From Micromonospora sicca (GTDB lineage Bacteria; Actinomycetota; Actinomycetes; Mycobacteriales; Micromonosporaceae), in contig NZ_QGKS01000504.1 in assembly GCF_003172935.1 (NCBI RefSeq), forward strand, positions 1-42,539: 42,539 nt of DNA, in the 5' to 3' direction. Made by a program: the position numbers and the translations under genes. The notes below the pieces were generated by a model. It was given only the letters and a program-made list of their open reading frames with translations. It was not told where the DNA came from and ran no database searches. This document shows positions 18,671 to 26,724 of this stretch, piece by piece. The first letter of the stretch is position 1. Each line of letters opens with the position of its first letter.

Positions 18671-18702
18671 GACCCACCCCTTTTCACGTGTCGAGGTGAC
18701 TC

Positions 18703-20580
18703 ATGTTCGAACAGTTCACAGTCGTCACCGATCCCGTCGGTGACTCCGTCGCGCTCTCGGCCATCTTCGCGGTCCTGCCCCTGCTCACCCTGTTCGTCCT
18801 GCTCGGCGTGCTGAAGGTCAGGGCCTGGCTGGCCGGCGTGATCTCCCTCGCGGTCGCGCTGGTGGTGGCGATCGCCGTCTACGCTATGCCGGTCGGGCAG
18901 GCCGTGCTGTCGGCCACCGAGGGCGCGGCCTTCGGCTTCTTCCCGATCCTGTGGATCGTCATCAACGCGATCTGGGTCTACAACCTCACCGTCGAGAGCG
19001 GACACTTCGACGTGCTGCGCCGCTCGTTCGAACGGGTCAGCCCGGACATGCGGATCCAGGCGATCATCATCGCGTTCTGCTTCGGCGCGCTGCTGGAGGC
19101 CCTCGCCGGCTTCGGCACCCCGGTCGCGATCACCGTGGTGATGCTGATGGCGCTCGGCTTCCGCCCGATCCACGCCGCGTCGGTGTCGCTGTTGGCCAAC
19201 ACCGCGCCGGTGGCCTTCGGCGCGCTCGCCACCCCGATCGTCACCCTGGCCAGCGTCACCTCCGGGGTCAACGACGACTCCCGGCTCACCGTGGACACCC
19301 TCGGCGCGATGGTCGGCCGGCAGACCCCGATCCTCGCGGTGGTCGTACCGCTGATGCTGGTGGCCCTGGTCGACGGGCGGCGCGGCATCCGGCAGACCTG
19401 GCCGGCCGCGCTGGTCGCGGGTGTGACCTTCGGGCTGGCGCAGTTCGTCGCCGCGAACTACATCTCCGTGCCGCTGACCGACATCGTCGCCGCGCTGGTC
19501 TCGGCCGCCGCCGTGGTCCTGCTGGTCCGCGTCTGGCGCCCGGTCACCCCGGCCGACCTGGGTCGCGAGCCGGCGGCCGTGCCCGCCGCCAGGGGGCCCG
19601 TCGAGGCCGAGCTGGCCGGTCCCGGCACGGTCCGCGCCGCCGCGGTCAGCCGCTCCGGTACGACCACCGCCGCGCCCGCCCTGGATGGACCGGGTGGCGA
19701 AACCCCGCCGGGTGACCCCCGCATCGACGAGACCGCTCCCGCCGGCCGGCACCGCACCGGCGGCGACGACCTGGAGCCACGGCCCGCCGACCAGGCTCGC
19801 GCCGCCACGGCGGACGGCCGCCGGATCGCCGACACCCCGGCCGAGGTGGCCCGCGCCTACGCCCCCTACCTGATCATCATCGCGATCTTCTCCGTCGCCA
19901 ACCTCGGGCCGGTCAAGGCGGCCCTGGCGAAGGAGCCGTGGACCGTGAAGTTCGACTGGCCCGGACTGGACATCCTGGGCGGCAACGGCAAGCCGCTGTC
20001 GTCGGCCACGTTCACCCTCAACTGGCTGCCCGCCGCCGGCACGCTGATGATCCTCGCCGGCATCCTCACCGCCCTGGTGCTGCGGGTCTCCGCCGGCCGG
20101 GCGCTGAGGGCGTACCGCCGCACCTACGTCGAACTGCGGTACGCGATCGTGACGGTGATGGCGGTGCTCGCCCTGGCGTACGTGATGAACCAGTCGGGGC
20201 AGACCAACACCCTCGGCGCGTTCCTCGCCGCGGCCGGCGGGGCGTTCGTCTTCCTCTCGGCGATCCTCGGCTGGATCGGGGTCGCGGTGACCGGCTCGGA
20301 CACCTCGGCCAACGCGCTGTTCGGCGCGTTGCAGGTGCAGACCGCGGCGCGCGCCGGGCTGGACCCGGTGCTGCTGGCGGCGGCCAACTCCTCCGGCGGC
20401 GTGCTCGGCAAGATGATCAGCCCGCAGAACCTGGCGATCGCCGCCGCCGCGGTCGGGATGGCCGGCCGGGAGGGGGAGATCTTCCGCAAGGTGTTCGGCT
20501 GGAGCCTGCTCCTGCTGCTGCTCATGTGCGTGCTGGTCGCGTTGCAGGGCTCGCCGGTGCTCGACTGGATGGTGCCCTGA
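18703..20580 (+). CDS. L-lactate/glycolate permease (LctP family)
   Basis: A 625-aa integral membrane carrier of the LctP family (E. coli LldP and GlcA), importing lactate or glycolate with protons. Family blocks include EALAGFGTPVAIT and LLANTAPVAFGALATPI in the N-terminal half. The C-terminal half carries GWIGVAVTGSDTSANALFG and AANSSGGVLGKMISPQNLAIA. The protein is some 65-75 aa longer than the E. coli homologues because of a hydrophilic, Pro/Ala/Thr-rich insertion at about residues 280-385 between membrane segments. Position directly after glcDEF points to glycolate as a substrate. A 12-bp-stem terminator lies 15 bases after the stop. Confidence 0.92.
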   Translation: MFEQFTVVTDPVGDSVALSAIFAVLPLLTLFVLLGVLKVRAWLAGVISLAVALVVAIAVYAMPVGQAVLSATEGAAFGFFPILWIVINAIWVYNLTVESGHFDVLRRSFERVSPDMRIQAIIIAFCFGALLEALAGFGTPVAITVVMLMALGFRPIHAASVSLLANTAPVAFGALATPIVTLASVTSGVNDDSRLTVDTLGAMVGRQTPILAVVVPLMLVALVDGRRGIRQTWPAALVAGVTFGLAQFVAANYISVPLTDIVAALVSAAAVVLLVRVWRPVTPADLGREPAAVPAARGPVEAELAGPGTVRAAAVSRSGTTTAAPALDGPGGETPPGDPRIDETAPAGRHRTGGDDLEPRPADQARAATADGRRIADTPAEVARAYAPYLIIIAIFSVANLGPVKAALAKEPWTVKFDWPGLDILGGNGKPLSSATFTLNWLPAAGTLMILAGILTALVLRVSAGRALRAYRRTYVELRYAIVTVMAVLALAYVMNQSGQTNTLGAFLAAAGGAFVFLSAILGWIGVAVTGSDTSANALFGALQVQTAARAGLDPVLLAAANSSGGVLGKMISPQNLAIAAAAVGMAGREGEIFRKVFGWSLLLLLLMCVLVALQGSPVLDWMVP

Positions 20581-20595
20581 CCTCGCTGGACAGGT

Positions 20596-20623
20596 CCGGC
20601 CGTCCCCTCGTGGGGACGGCCGG
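20596..20623. terminator. Bidirectional terminator after the glycolate operon
   Basis: A perfect 12-bp stem (CCGGCCGTCCCC at 20596-20607 and its complement at 20612-20623) with a TCGT tetraloop lies between the permease stop and the minus-strand LuxR remnant. There is no strong T-run. Confidence 0.75.
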
Positions 20624-20637
20624 CGGACATCTCACGG

Positions 20638-20739
20638 TCACCGGGCCGGCGGCTCGGCCCGGACCAGACCCACCTCGTAGGCGAAGACCACCGCCTGGAC
20701 CCGGTCGCGCAGGCCGAGCTTGGTGAGGACCGCCGCCAC
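20638..20739 (-). pseudogene. C-terminal remnant of a LuxR/NarL response regulator
   Basis: On the minus strand the frame reads VAAVLTKLGLRDRVQAVVFAYEVGLVRAEPPAR and stops at 20638. This is the end of a NarL-type helix-turn-helix domain, where the recognition helix normally continues as ...HV.RVL.KLGLRDRVQAVV.AYE.GLV. The receiver domain, linker and the first HTH helices are absent: upstream of VAAVL the match ends at about 20739, before the double LtrA gene's stop at 20802. No start codon or ribosome site is in place. The remnant marks a likely junction where a longer regulator gene was replaced by the LtrA/beta-propeller segment. Confidence 0.65.
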
Positions 20740-20801
20740 CCGGTGACGCCGGGCCGGCACTGCGCGGGTCCGCGGTCCTTGACAACCTGACCGACGGGTG
20801 C

Positions 20802-23225
20802 CTACCGGCTGCCGTGTCGTGCCTCGGTGGCAGGAAAGGGTGTGGTGGTGGCGAGTCCGATGCCGACCGCGGTGAGCAGGACCAGCGCCCCGAGACCGGG
20901 TAGGCGGGCCGTCGCCGGCGCGGTGAGCGCCACGAGCAGCACCCCGAGCATGCGCCGCCGGGACGTCCTGCCGTGGGCACGTTGCCAGATCAGCTGGTCG
21001 CCGAGGAGGTAGACGATCACCCCGCCGTACAGGGCGGTGTGTCCCCAGGGGTCCGGCGCCGCCGTCGGCCGGTACGCCAACTGAGCCAGGGCCGACTTCA
21101 GGCCGAAGGCGATCAGGATCAGTCCGGCGACGGGCAGCAGATGCAGGTAGGTGTAGGCGTCCCGGGCCAGGGCCGCCCGTAGGCTGTTCGGGACCTGCCG
21201 GAGGCGGCGGTCGAGGAGCTCGTCGGTGCCGACGTAGGTCCACCAGAGCGTGGCGAGCAGGGTGACGCTGAGCGTGATCGCGAGCAGGACGGCCGGGGAG
21301 ATCGGCGCGCTCACGAGGGCGACCCCGGTGGAGCTGACCGCCTCACCGAACGCGATGAGGACCACAAGGTTGTACCGCTCCACCCAGTGGTCGAGCGAGC
21401 GGATCTGCCAGTTGCGTGGGCCGATCAGATAGCCGCCACCGAGGTCGATCGCCAGGGCAGCTCCCCACAGCACGGCGCTGATCGGCGTGACGGGGCTGCC
21501 CCGCGGTGGGAAGGTCAGCGTCGCGCACAGCAGCAGCGCCAGAGCTGCCCCGGCGGGTACGGCGGCCCGGGACAACTGGGCTCGTACCGTCGGATCCGCG
21601 CGGGCGGCGAGCCAGAACGAGGCGAAGTGCAGGATGCGGACAGCCGCGTAGCAGGTCACCACGATCAGCGGCCCGGGCAGCCCACCGGGTACGCGACTGA
21701 ACGCCTGCGGGATGGCGATGCCGAGCACGAGGGTCAGCGCCGCCGCGACGAGCATGGTCACCCGCACGGAAATCGCGTCCCGGGACGTCGCGCTACCCAA
21801 CCAGGCGTAGTAGCACCAGGACCACCACAGCAGGACCACGACGCCCAGTCCCTGGGCTGCCCCGGCCGCGGATGGCTGACGGCTCATCAGCACGGTGACC
21901 TGGATGAACGCATACACGATCAGCAGATCGAGGAAGAGCTCGTGCGGCCACACGCCCGACACCCGGGTCGCCGTGCCGGCGACGCTCCGGTGCAGCCTGC
22001 GGTGCCGCTGGCGAAAGATCGTGCGGTCGGCGACCACCATGGCGCAGACGGCGGCGGCGAGTATCGCCAACGACGCCACCGCCGGAACGCGCAGGGCCAG
22101 CGGCACCGAGGCGGTGAGCAGTGCGATACCGAGTATCAGGCTGCGCCCCGTCAGGTTGGTGCCGCGCCGTTCGAACGCCAGCAGTCCGAGCAGGTAGAGC
22201 GCAACTCCGCCGTAGAGGGCGAGGGCGCTGCCGGGGTCCCACTGATGGACGGTGCGCTCCTCCGTTGCGCTCAGCGCATGTTTGAGCCCGAGCGCGAGCA
22301 GGATGAGACCGCCGATCATCGGTAGATGCAGCATGGTGTAGGCGTCGCGACCCAACAATGACCTGGCGCCACCGGACAGGCGCTGCAGTGCCTGCTCGGC
22401 GGCGGGCTTGGCGAGGTCGAAGTAGGTCCACCACAACACGGCGACGACGACGATGCCCAGCACCGAGCCGATGATCACCGACCAGGTGATGGGTGGGTCA
22501 CCGACCAGCCCGCGGCTGGTGCCGATCGAGATGATCGTCCCGCCGAGGGCGATGAGCACGATCAGGCTGTACCGCTCGGCCCAGTGGCCCGCGGACGTGA
22601 GCTGCCAGGTGCCTGCGCCCAGCGCCCACAAGCCGACGTAGTCGACGCCGACGGCCACGGCGAACAGCACCAGCTGGACGTGCACCACCGGCGTCCACGC
22701 AGGCAGGAGGAGGGGGAGGGACGCGGCGAACAGCAGCAGCGGCGCACTGACGAACAGCGGGAGCCAAGCGCGCCGAACGGGTGGACGCCTGCCGTCGACG
22801 TTCCACAGGGCGAACGTCGCGATCAACAGTGGCCCGAGGCGAGCCAGCAGAAACGCGACGACGAAAACCAGCGGGCCGGGTAGACCGTGCGGCCGGTCAG
22901 CAAACGCCTCGGGAAGGGTGACACCGACCACGAAGATGGACGCCGCCGCCACGAGGACAACCAGCGGCATGATGCCTCGATCGAGCCGGACCAGATTCCC
23001 GAGCGATGCGTACGACGCCCAGCACCGCCACAGCAGCAGCACCACCAGGCCCCCCTGAAGCAACCCGACGGGATGGAAATTCGCCGACATCAGCGCGGTG
23101 ACGTTGAAGAAGGCGTAGACGAAGACCAGGTCCACGAAGAGTTCCAGCCGCGTCACACCGCCGGGGGCGAGCACGATCAGCCTGGACAATCCGGCGCGGG
23201 AACGCTCTCGGTGCGCTGGTATCAC
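20802..23225 (-). CDS. Double LtrA-family membrane protein (tandem fusion)
   Basis: An 807-aa polytopic membrane protein made of two complete LtrA (low temperature requirement A) domains in tandem, about residues 20-405 and 420-800. The entry motif is RLELFVDLVFVYAFF (27-40) in the first half and PHELFLDLLIVYAF (427-440) in the second. The signature helix reads ERYSLIVLIALGG in the first half (E217, G229) but ERYNLVVLIAFGE in the second (E616, E628), so the first copy has lost the family glutamate. LtrA proteins are usually single-domain, near 400 aa, and their biochemical role is unknown. The GTG start has only a weak ribosome site (GGACGG), but it lies 21 bases after the beta-propeller gene, suggesting co-transcription. 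Codon use is less GC-biased than in the neighbours. Confidence 0.88.
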   Translation of the reverse strand: MIPAHRERSRAGLSRLIVLAPGGVTRLELFVDLVFVYAFFNVTALMSANFHPVGLLQGGLVVLLLWRCWASYASLGNLVRLDRGIMPLVVLVAAASIFVVGVTLPEAFADRPHGLPGPLVFVVAFLLARLGPLLIATFALWNVDGRRPPVRRAWLPLFVSAPLLLFAASLPLLLPAWTPVVHVQLVLFAVAVGVDYVGLWALGAGTWQLTSAGHWAERYSLIVLIALGGTIISIGTSRGLVGDPPITWSVIIGSVLGIVVVAVLWWTYFDLAKPAAEQALQRLSGGARSLLGRDAYTMLHLPMIGGLILLALGLKHALSATEERTVHQWDPGSALALYGGVALYLLGLLAFERRGTNLTGRSLILGIALLTASVPLALRVPAVASLAILAAAVCAMVVADRTIFRQRHRRLHRSVAGTATRVSGVWPHELFLDLLIVYAFIQVTVLMSRQPSAAGAAQGLGVVVLLWWSWCYYAWLGSATSRDAISVRVTMLVAAALTLVLGIAIPQAFSRVPGGLPGPLIVVTCYAAVRILHFASFWLAARADPTVRAQLSRAAVPAGAALALLLCATLTFPPRGSPVTPISAVLWGAALAIDLGGGYLIGPRNWQIRSLDHWVERYNLVVLIAFGEAVSSTGVALVSAPISPAVLLAITLSVTLLATLWWTYVGTDELLDRRLRQVPNSLRAALARDAYTYLHLLPVAGLILIAFGLKSALAQLAYRPTAAPDPWGHTALYGGVIVYLLGDQLIWQRAHGRTSRRRMLGVLLVALTAPATARLPGLGALVLLTAVGIGLATTTPFPATEARHGSR

Positions 23226-23246
23226 GGCACGACCGTCCGGCGTCGG

Positions 23247-24296
23247 TCAGGTGTGATCATTGGCCGGCGGGCTGGCATCGATCTTCAGCTTGTAGATCCA
23301 GACGGGGTAGTCGACCGCCTCGGCCCCACCGGCCAGTCCCGGGGTCCGGTTGAGCTGGGCGGCCGGGATCCACAGGTTTCCGGAACTGTCGATCCACATC
23401 GCGTCGCCCCAGATCAGGCGCGGGTCGGCGAGGAGGGTGTCGACCTGCCGGTCGGGCATGATGGTCAGGATCTGGCGGTGTTCCACGTCGCTGAGGTAGA
23501 TGGTGCCGGCGGCGTCGATGGCGGTGCCGCCGGTGGTTGGGGTGTCCAGCCATGTCTCGACTCGTTCGGCCAGGGTGTCGTCGGGCACCGAGGGATCGTC
23601 GAGCCAGCGGGTTTCGATCCGGGCGAGCGGTCCGGATGCCGGCTGGAAGTAGAGATACCGCCCGTCGGGGGAGACCTCGAGCTGATCGGCGTGTACGCGT
23701 AGTTCGCTGCCGTCCTGACGGCGCAGGACTTGCCCGTCCGCGTGCATGGTGCGGCGGTCGATCGTGCTCGGGTGACCGTCGAGCACCCGGCGGGCCTGCC
23801 CGGTGGTCAGGTCGAGAACGATGAGCCCGGGTGCCCCGGCGTCGGTGAGGTAGGCAGTCTGATCGTTGAAACGTACGTCGTCGAGGTAGCTCGTCTGCCG
23901 CCGCGTCGCGCCGAGGTCGTAGCTGCGTGCGATCGTGTCGGTGGCGAGATCGATCGCGATCAGCCGTGCGCCGCCAGCGACGGCGGGCAGGCCGATGCCG
24001 GGAGCGCCGGCATCAACGATCCAGAGCCGCCCGTTGGGGCCTGTCCGAAGCGCGTTGACGCACACGAACGCCCCGGCCGGGTCGTGGTCGTCGCGCGCCT
24101 GGTTCCACCCCGCGTCCGGATAGGGGATGAGCCTGCCGTCGGGCATGGCTTCCGCGACCTGGAGGCCGGGACCGTCCGCGGACGGGAAGCTCACGAATAC
24201 CCGCCCGTCCTCACTGGTTGTGACACCGGTCCAGACCCGGTCGGCGGACAGCACCGGCATGAGGCGGGAATCCTCTTGCTGGGGTAACACCACCAC
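23247..24296 (-). CDS. Major royal jelly/yellow-family-like beta-propeller protein
   Basis: A 349-aa protein resembling bacterial MRJP/yellow (L-dopachrome tautomerase-related) propellers. Blade-like repeats run throughout: GRVFVSFPSADGPG, GRLWIVDAGAPG, YLTDAGAPGLIVLDL, HADQLEVSPDGRYLYFQPASGPLARIET, GTIYLSDVEHRQI and GNLWIPAAQLN. These bacterial relatives often carry a signal peptide; none is evident here, where the GTG start (behind GAGGAG at good spacing) leads straight into MVVLPQQEDSRLMP. Function in bacteria is largely unknown, with sugar, lactone or amine binding proposed for the fold. It is the first gene of a likely two-gene operon with the double LtrA protein. Confidence 0.78.
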   Translation of the reverse strand: MVVLPQQEDSRLMPVLSADRVWTGVTTSEDGRVFVSFPSADGPGLQVAEAMPDGRLIPYPDAGWNQARDDHDPAGAFVCVNALRTGPNGRLWIVDAGAPGIGLPAVAGGARLIAIDLATDTIARSYDLGATRRQTSYLDDVRFNDQTAYLTDAGAPGLIVLDLTTGQARRVLDGHPSTIDRRTMHADGQVLRRQDGSELRVHADQLEVSPDGRYLYFQPASGPLARIETRWLDDPSVPDDTLAERVETWLDTPTTGGTAIDAAGTIYLSDVEHRQILTIMPDRQVDTLLADPRLIWGDAMWIDSSGNLWIPAAQLNRTPGLAGGAEAVDYPVWIYKLKIDASPPANDHT

Positions 24297-24392
24297 GCGT
24301 ACTCCTCACGTCCGCGGGGCCGTCGCCCCATTCCCTCCTCGAGCACCACTCCGGTCTTCGCTCGAGTCGTCGGCGCGTGTGGGTGGTGCGGG

Positions 24393-24494
24393 CTACCCAC
24401 CGTCCGACGCGACAAACCCGGCCGTCAGGCGGGAAGCTGCGAACAACGGCAGCGCGCCGAGTGCCGCGAACGACGCCGTCGAACCGACCAGCAT
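24393..24494 (-). CDS. 33-aa hydrophobic small ORF
   Basis: The frame MLVGSTASFAALGALPLF continues for 15 more residues to a TAG. An AAGGGG stretch lies five bases before the ATG, so translation is possible. The ATG overlaps the stop region of the SRPBCC pseudogene. It could be a real small membrane peptide or the stump of a truncated exported or membrane protein. I recognise no family. Confidence 0.3.
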   Translation of the reverse strand: MLVGSTASFAALGALPLFAASRLTAGFVASDGG

Positions 24495-25055
24495 CAGCAA
24501 CCCCTTGACCCCCCGCCGCCGGCAGTCGTCAGCCGGCCGGGGGCCGCGGGGACCGGTTCCGGCAGCGGCTCGCCGGTCTCCAGCAGGGTCTTGAGGCTGG
24601 CGAGCAGCTCGGGCCAGCCGCCGCCGCCGTCGAGCTGACCGCTGATCGCCCGGTGCATCTCGCCCTCGGGGGAGAAGTCGTCGTGGGTCACGGTCAGCCG
24701 GACCGTGTCGCCGTGCGGCTCGAGGTCGAAGGTGACCTTGGAGCGGCGTTCGCCGAGCCGGGCGGCCAGCTCCTCGTCGGACCAGCCGAAATGCGCGGCG
24801 TGCTCGGGCGGGACGCCGTGCCAGCTGTAGGAGAGCCGGTGGTAGGGCTCGGCCGCCAGCACCCGCTGGCCGAGGTCCCTCGCCTCCGCGTCCGGCGCGT
24901 CCTGCCAGAGCAGGGGCGATCCGGGGCGCCAGTCGGAGACCAGCGTGACGCCGCTCCAGTAATGCCGGGTGAACTCCGGCTCGGTCAGCGCCCTCCAGAG
25001 CCGTTCCGGGGGTGGTCCTGATGTAGGCCGTGTAGGCGACCGTCGGGTTCTGCAT
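24494..25055 (-). pseudogene. SRPBCC/AHSA1-domain protein, frameshifted by one extra base
   Basis: The first part reads MQNPTVAYTAYIRTTP in one frame. The continuation (E)RLWRALTEPEFTRHYWSG, then VLAAEPYHRLSYSWHG, HFGWSDEELAARLGERRSKV and the end at 24494 are in the next frame. The break is at the G-run 25008-25012 (five G where four restore the frame). Removing one base gives 186 uninterrupted codons with the normal order of an AHSA1-type (START-like) ligand-binding protein. So this is either a very recent frameshift or a homopolymer sequencing error. It directly follows, in frame, the end of an ArsR-type regulator, the classical ArsR-SRPBCC pairing. Confidence 0.75.
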
Positions 25056-25190
25056 GGGCTCGGACTTCAATGCTGTCTGCAGGTCGGCGAGGGCGCGCGC
25101 CCGCTCCCGGTCGTACCGGCCGAACCAGCGGTCGGCGACGGCGTTGATCGGGGCGGCGTTGAGGTGGTGCAGCTTCTCGCGGCCCCGCCG
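25056..25190 (-). pseudogene. C-terminal remnant of an ArsR-family regulator
   Basis: The minus-strand frame immediately upstream of, and continuous with, the SRPBCC start reads GREKLHHLNAAPINAVADRW, then a charged tail ending ADLQTALKSEP. That is the characteristic last third of ArsR regulators that pair with AHSA1 proteins (KLHxLNxxPI, DRWxxxY, ALADLxxAL). There is no stop between the two, so the original was probably a fused ArsR-SRPBCC protein. The winged-helix part is missing: upstream sequence turns to non-homologous Arg/Ala-rich frame, and no ATG or GTG is available. The nearest start, TTG at 25068-25070, would leave almost nothing. Confidence 0.6.
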
Positions 25191-25298
25191 CGCGGCTCCA
25201 GCCCTTCGGGCGCTGAGAGCTAGCCTCCTAGGACGCCCTAGAGGTGGTGACGCCCCGCCACGGGAACGGAGACCTGTCGTCGGCCAGGAGGGACTTGG

Positions 25299-25673
25299 TC
25301 AGCGCTCGGGCACGGGCGCGTCGGTGTGGCCGTCGATCACCTGCCGGCCGGCCAGCGGTTGGTCGAGCCGGACGTGGATCCGCCATTCGACCGGCTCGTC
25401 CCCGCCCGACCAGCCCAGCCGGGGCGCTCGCACCGAGACGCGCACGACGACCGACGTGGCGTCCTCGGCGGTCGCCACCCGGGACACCACGTACGCCGGA
25501 TCCCTGCGCAGGTGGGCCACGATCACCCGGGGATCGTCGGTGCGGTCGTACGCCTCGACGGAGATCTCCTCCTCGCCTGGGCGGAGCACGTCCCGGGCCA
25601 CATGCGCCAAGCCGATCAGCAGGACCGCGCCCAGCAGGGCCGCGCCGGCACCCCGTCGCCGCCACCAGCTCAT
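25299..25673 (-). CDS. Membrane-anchored hypothetical protein
   Basis: A 124-aa protein with a short basic N-terminus (MSWWRRRG) and one hydrophobic segment (about 9-27), after which the chain is soluble and presumably outside the membrane. The soluble part is beta-rich with several Val/Arg strands (AYVVSRVATAEDATSVVVRVSVRAP, EWRIHVRLDQPLAGRQVIDG). No family is recognised. The gene ends about 110 bases before the ArsR remnant and begins ten bases from the stop of the LuxR regulator gene on the same strand, so it may be co-transcribed with it. Confidence 0.65.
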   Translation of the reverse strand: MSWWRRRGAGAALLGAVLLIGLAHVARDVLRPGEEEISVEAYDRTDDPRVIVAHLRRDPAYVVSRVATAEDATSVVVRVSVRAPRLGWSGGDEPVEWRIHVRLDQPLAGRQVIDGHTDAPVPER

Positions 25674-25682
25674 CGCATCCGC

Positions 25683-26588
25683 CTAGGGGAGGAGGGCGGC
25701 GCGGCGGGCGGCGACCACGACCTCCAGGCGGGTGTGCGCGCCGAGCTTGCGCATCGCCGCGCGGAGATAGCTCTTCACCGTCTCCGGTCGCAGCCCGAGC
25801 TGCTCAGCCACGTCGGCGTTGGTACAGCCCAACGCCACGCAGGCCAGCACGTCGGTCTCGCGGGGCGAGAGTGGACTCGCCGGGGCGGGCGTGGCGCCCT
25901 CGGGTCGGGTCACCGCGCCGGCGAGCCGGTCGGCCACCGCGTCGAGCCGGTCCCGCAACTCCGGGTCGTCGATCCGGCGCAGCAGTCCGCGCAGCTCGGC
26001 GTGGGCCTGCCGGACCTCCTCCCAGTCCGGTCCGGCGGCACCCGGATCCAGGACCGCGTCGGGGGCGCTGCCCGCGGGTCGGGGGGCGGCCGTCCGCAGG
26101 GTGGTGAGCGCGGTCCGGGCCGCGTCCCGGTCCGTCAGCCGGCGCTCCAACTCGCGGCCGGCGTTCACGGCGGCGGCCACCAGGCGGTCGCCGAGGGCGA
26201 GCCGTTGCCGGACAGCGCCGTAGAGCACCGCGCGGACCTCCCGGCGCACCACGATCGGCACGGCGACGACCGAGCGCAGCCCTTCGGCGGCGACCGGTCC
26301 GTCGTACTCGTGGCTGATCGAGCGGGCCTCCGGGTAGTCGTCGACGCGCAGCGGCAGGCCGAGCGCGAGGGCCTTGCCGCCGAGGCCGGCGCCCGCGTTG
26401 ATGGCCAGGCCCCGCAGCGCGGCGGTGCTGGTGCCGGCCAGCTCGGTGATGGTCATCCGGGGCGGCCCGCCGGGCTGGACCATGCCGCCGAAGGCCACCG
26501 GCAGGCCGGTGCCGCGCAGCAGGGTCAGCAGGGCGCGGCGGATCTGGTCGCCGTCGTCGCGCGGATACAGCGGCTCCAGCGTCCTCAC
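25683..26588 (-). CDS. GAF-domain LuxR-family transcriptional regulator
   Basis: A 301-aa regulator. An N-terminal GAF-like sensor domain spans about residues 15-150 (LLRGTGLPVAFGGMV, GLGGKALALGLPLRVDDY, SVVAVPIVVRREVRAVLYGA), followed by a helical linker. The C-terminal LuxR helix-turn-helix (about 235-295) reads SPRETDVLACVALGCTNADV, then RPETVKSYLRAAMRKLGAHT. The start is taken as the GTG at 26588, but GGAGGTGAGG lies just before an in-frame CTG at 26577-26579, which would be better spaced. It is divergent from the acyl-CoA synthetase operon across about 136 bases and is the obvious candidate regulator. Regulators of this layout adjoin fatty-acid and xenobiotic degradation genes in actinobacteria. 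Confidence 0.85.
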   Translation of the reverse strand: MRTLEPLYPRDDGDQIRRALLTLLRGTGLPVAFGGMVQPGGPPRMTITELAGTSTAALRGLAINAGAGLGGKALALGLPLRVDDYPEARSISHEYDGPVAAEGLRSVVAVPIVVRREVRAVLYGAVRQRLALGDRLVAAAVNAGRELERRLTDRDAARTALTTLRTAAPRPAGSAPDAVLDPGAAGPDWEEVRQAHAELRGLLRRIDDPELRDRLDAVADRLAGAVTRPEGATPAPASPLSPRETDVLACVALGCTNADVAEQLGLRPETVKSYLRAAMRKLGAHTRLEVVVAARRAALLP

Positions 26589-26724
26589 CTCCCCGGGGTA
26601 GGGCGTCTTGGGGCCACCCCCGTCCGGGGGTGGTGAGACCTGCGTCACCCGATCGAGGATCAGGGTACTGCGCGCGACACCGTCCCCCCACCGCCGCGCG
26701 CCCGGTGACAGGAAGGACACCCCC

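Noticed and set aside
20756..20801. TTGACA-like box at about 20779 considered as a promoter
   Set aside because: On the plus strand it points into the 3' end of the minus-strand LtrA gene, and no suitable -10 box or downstream gene was found.
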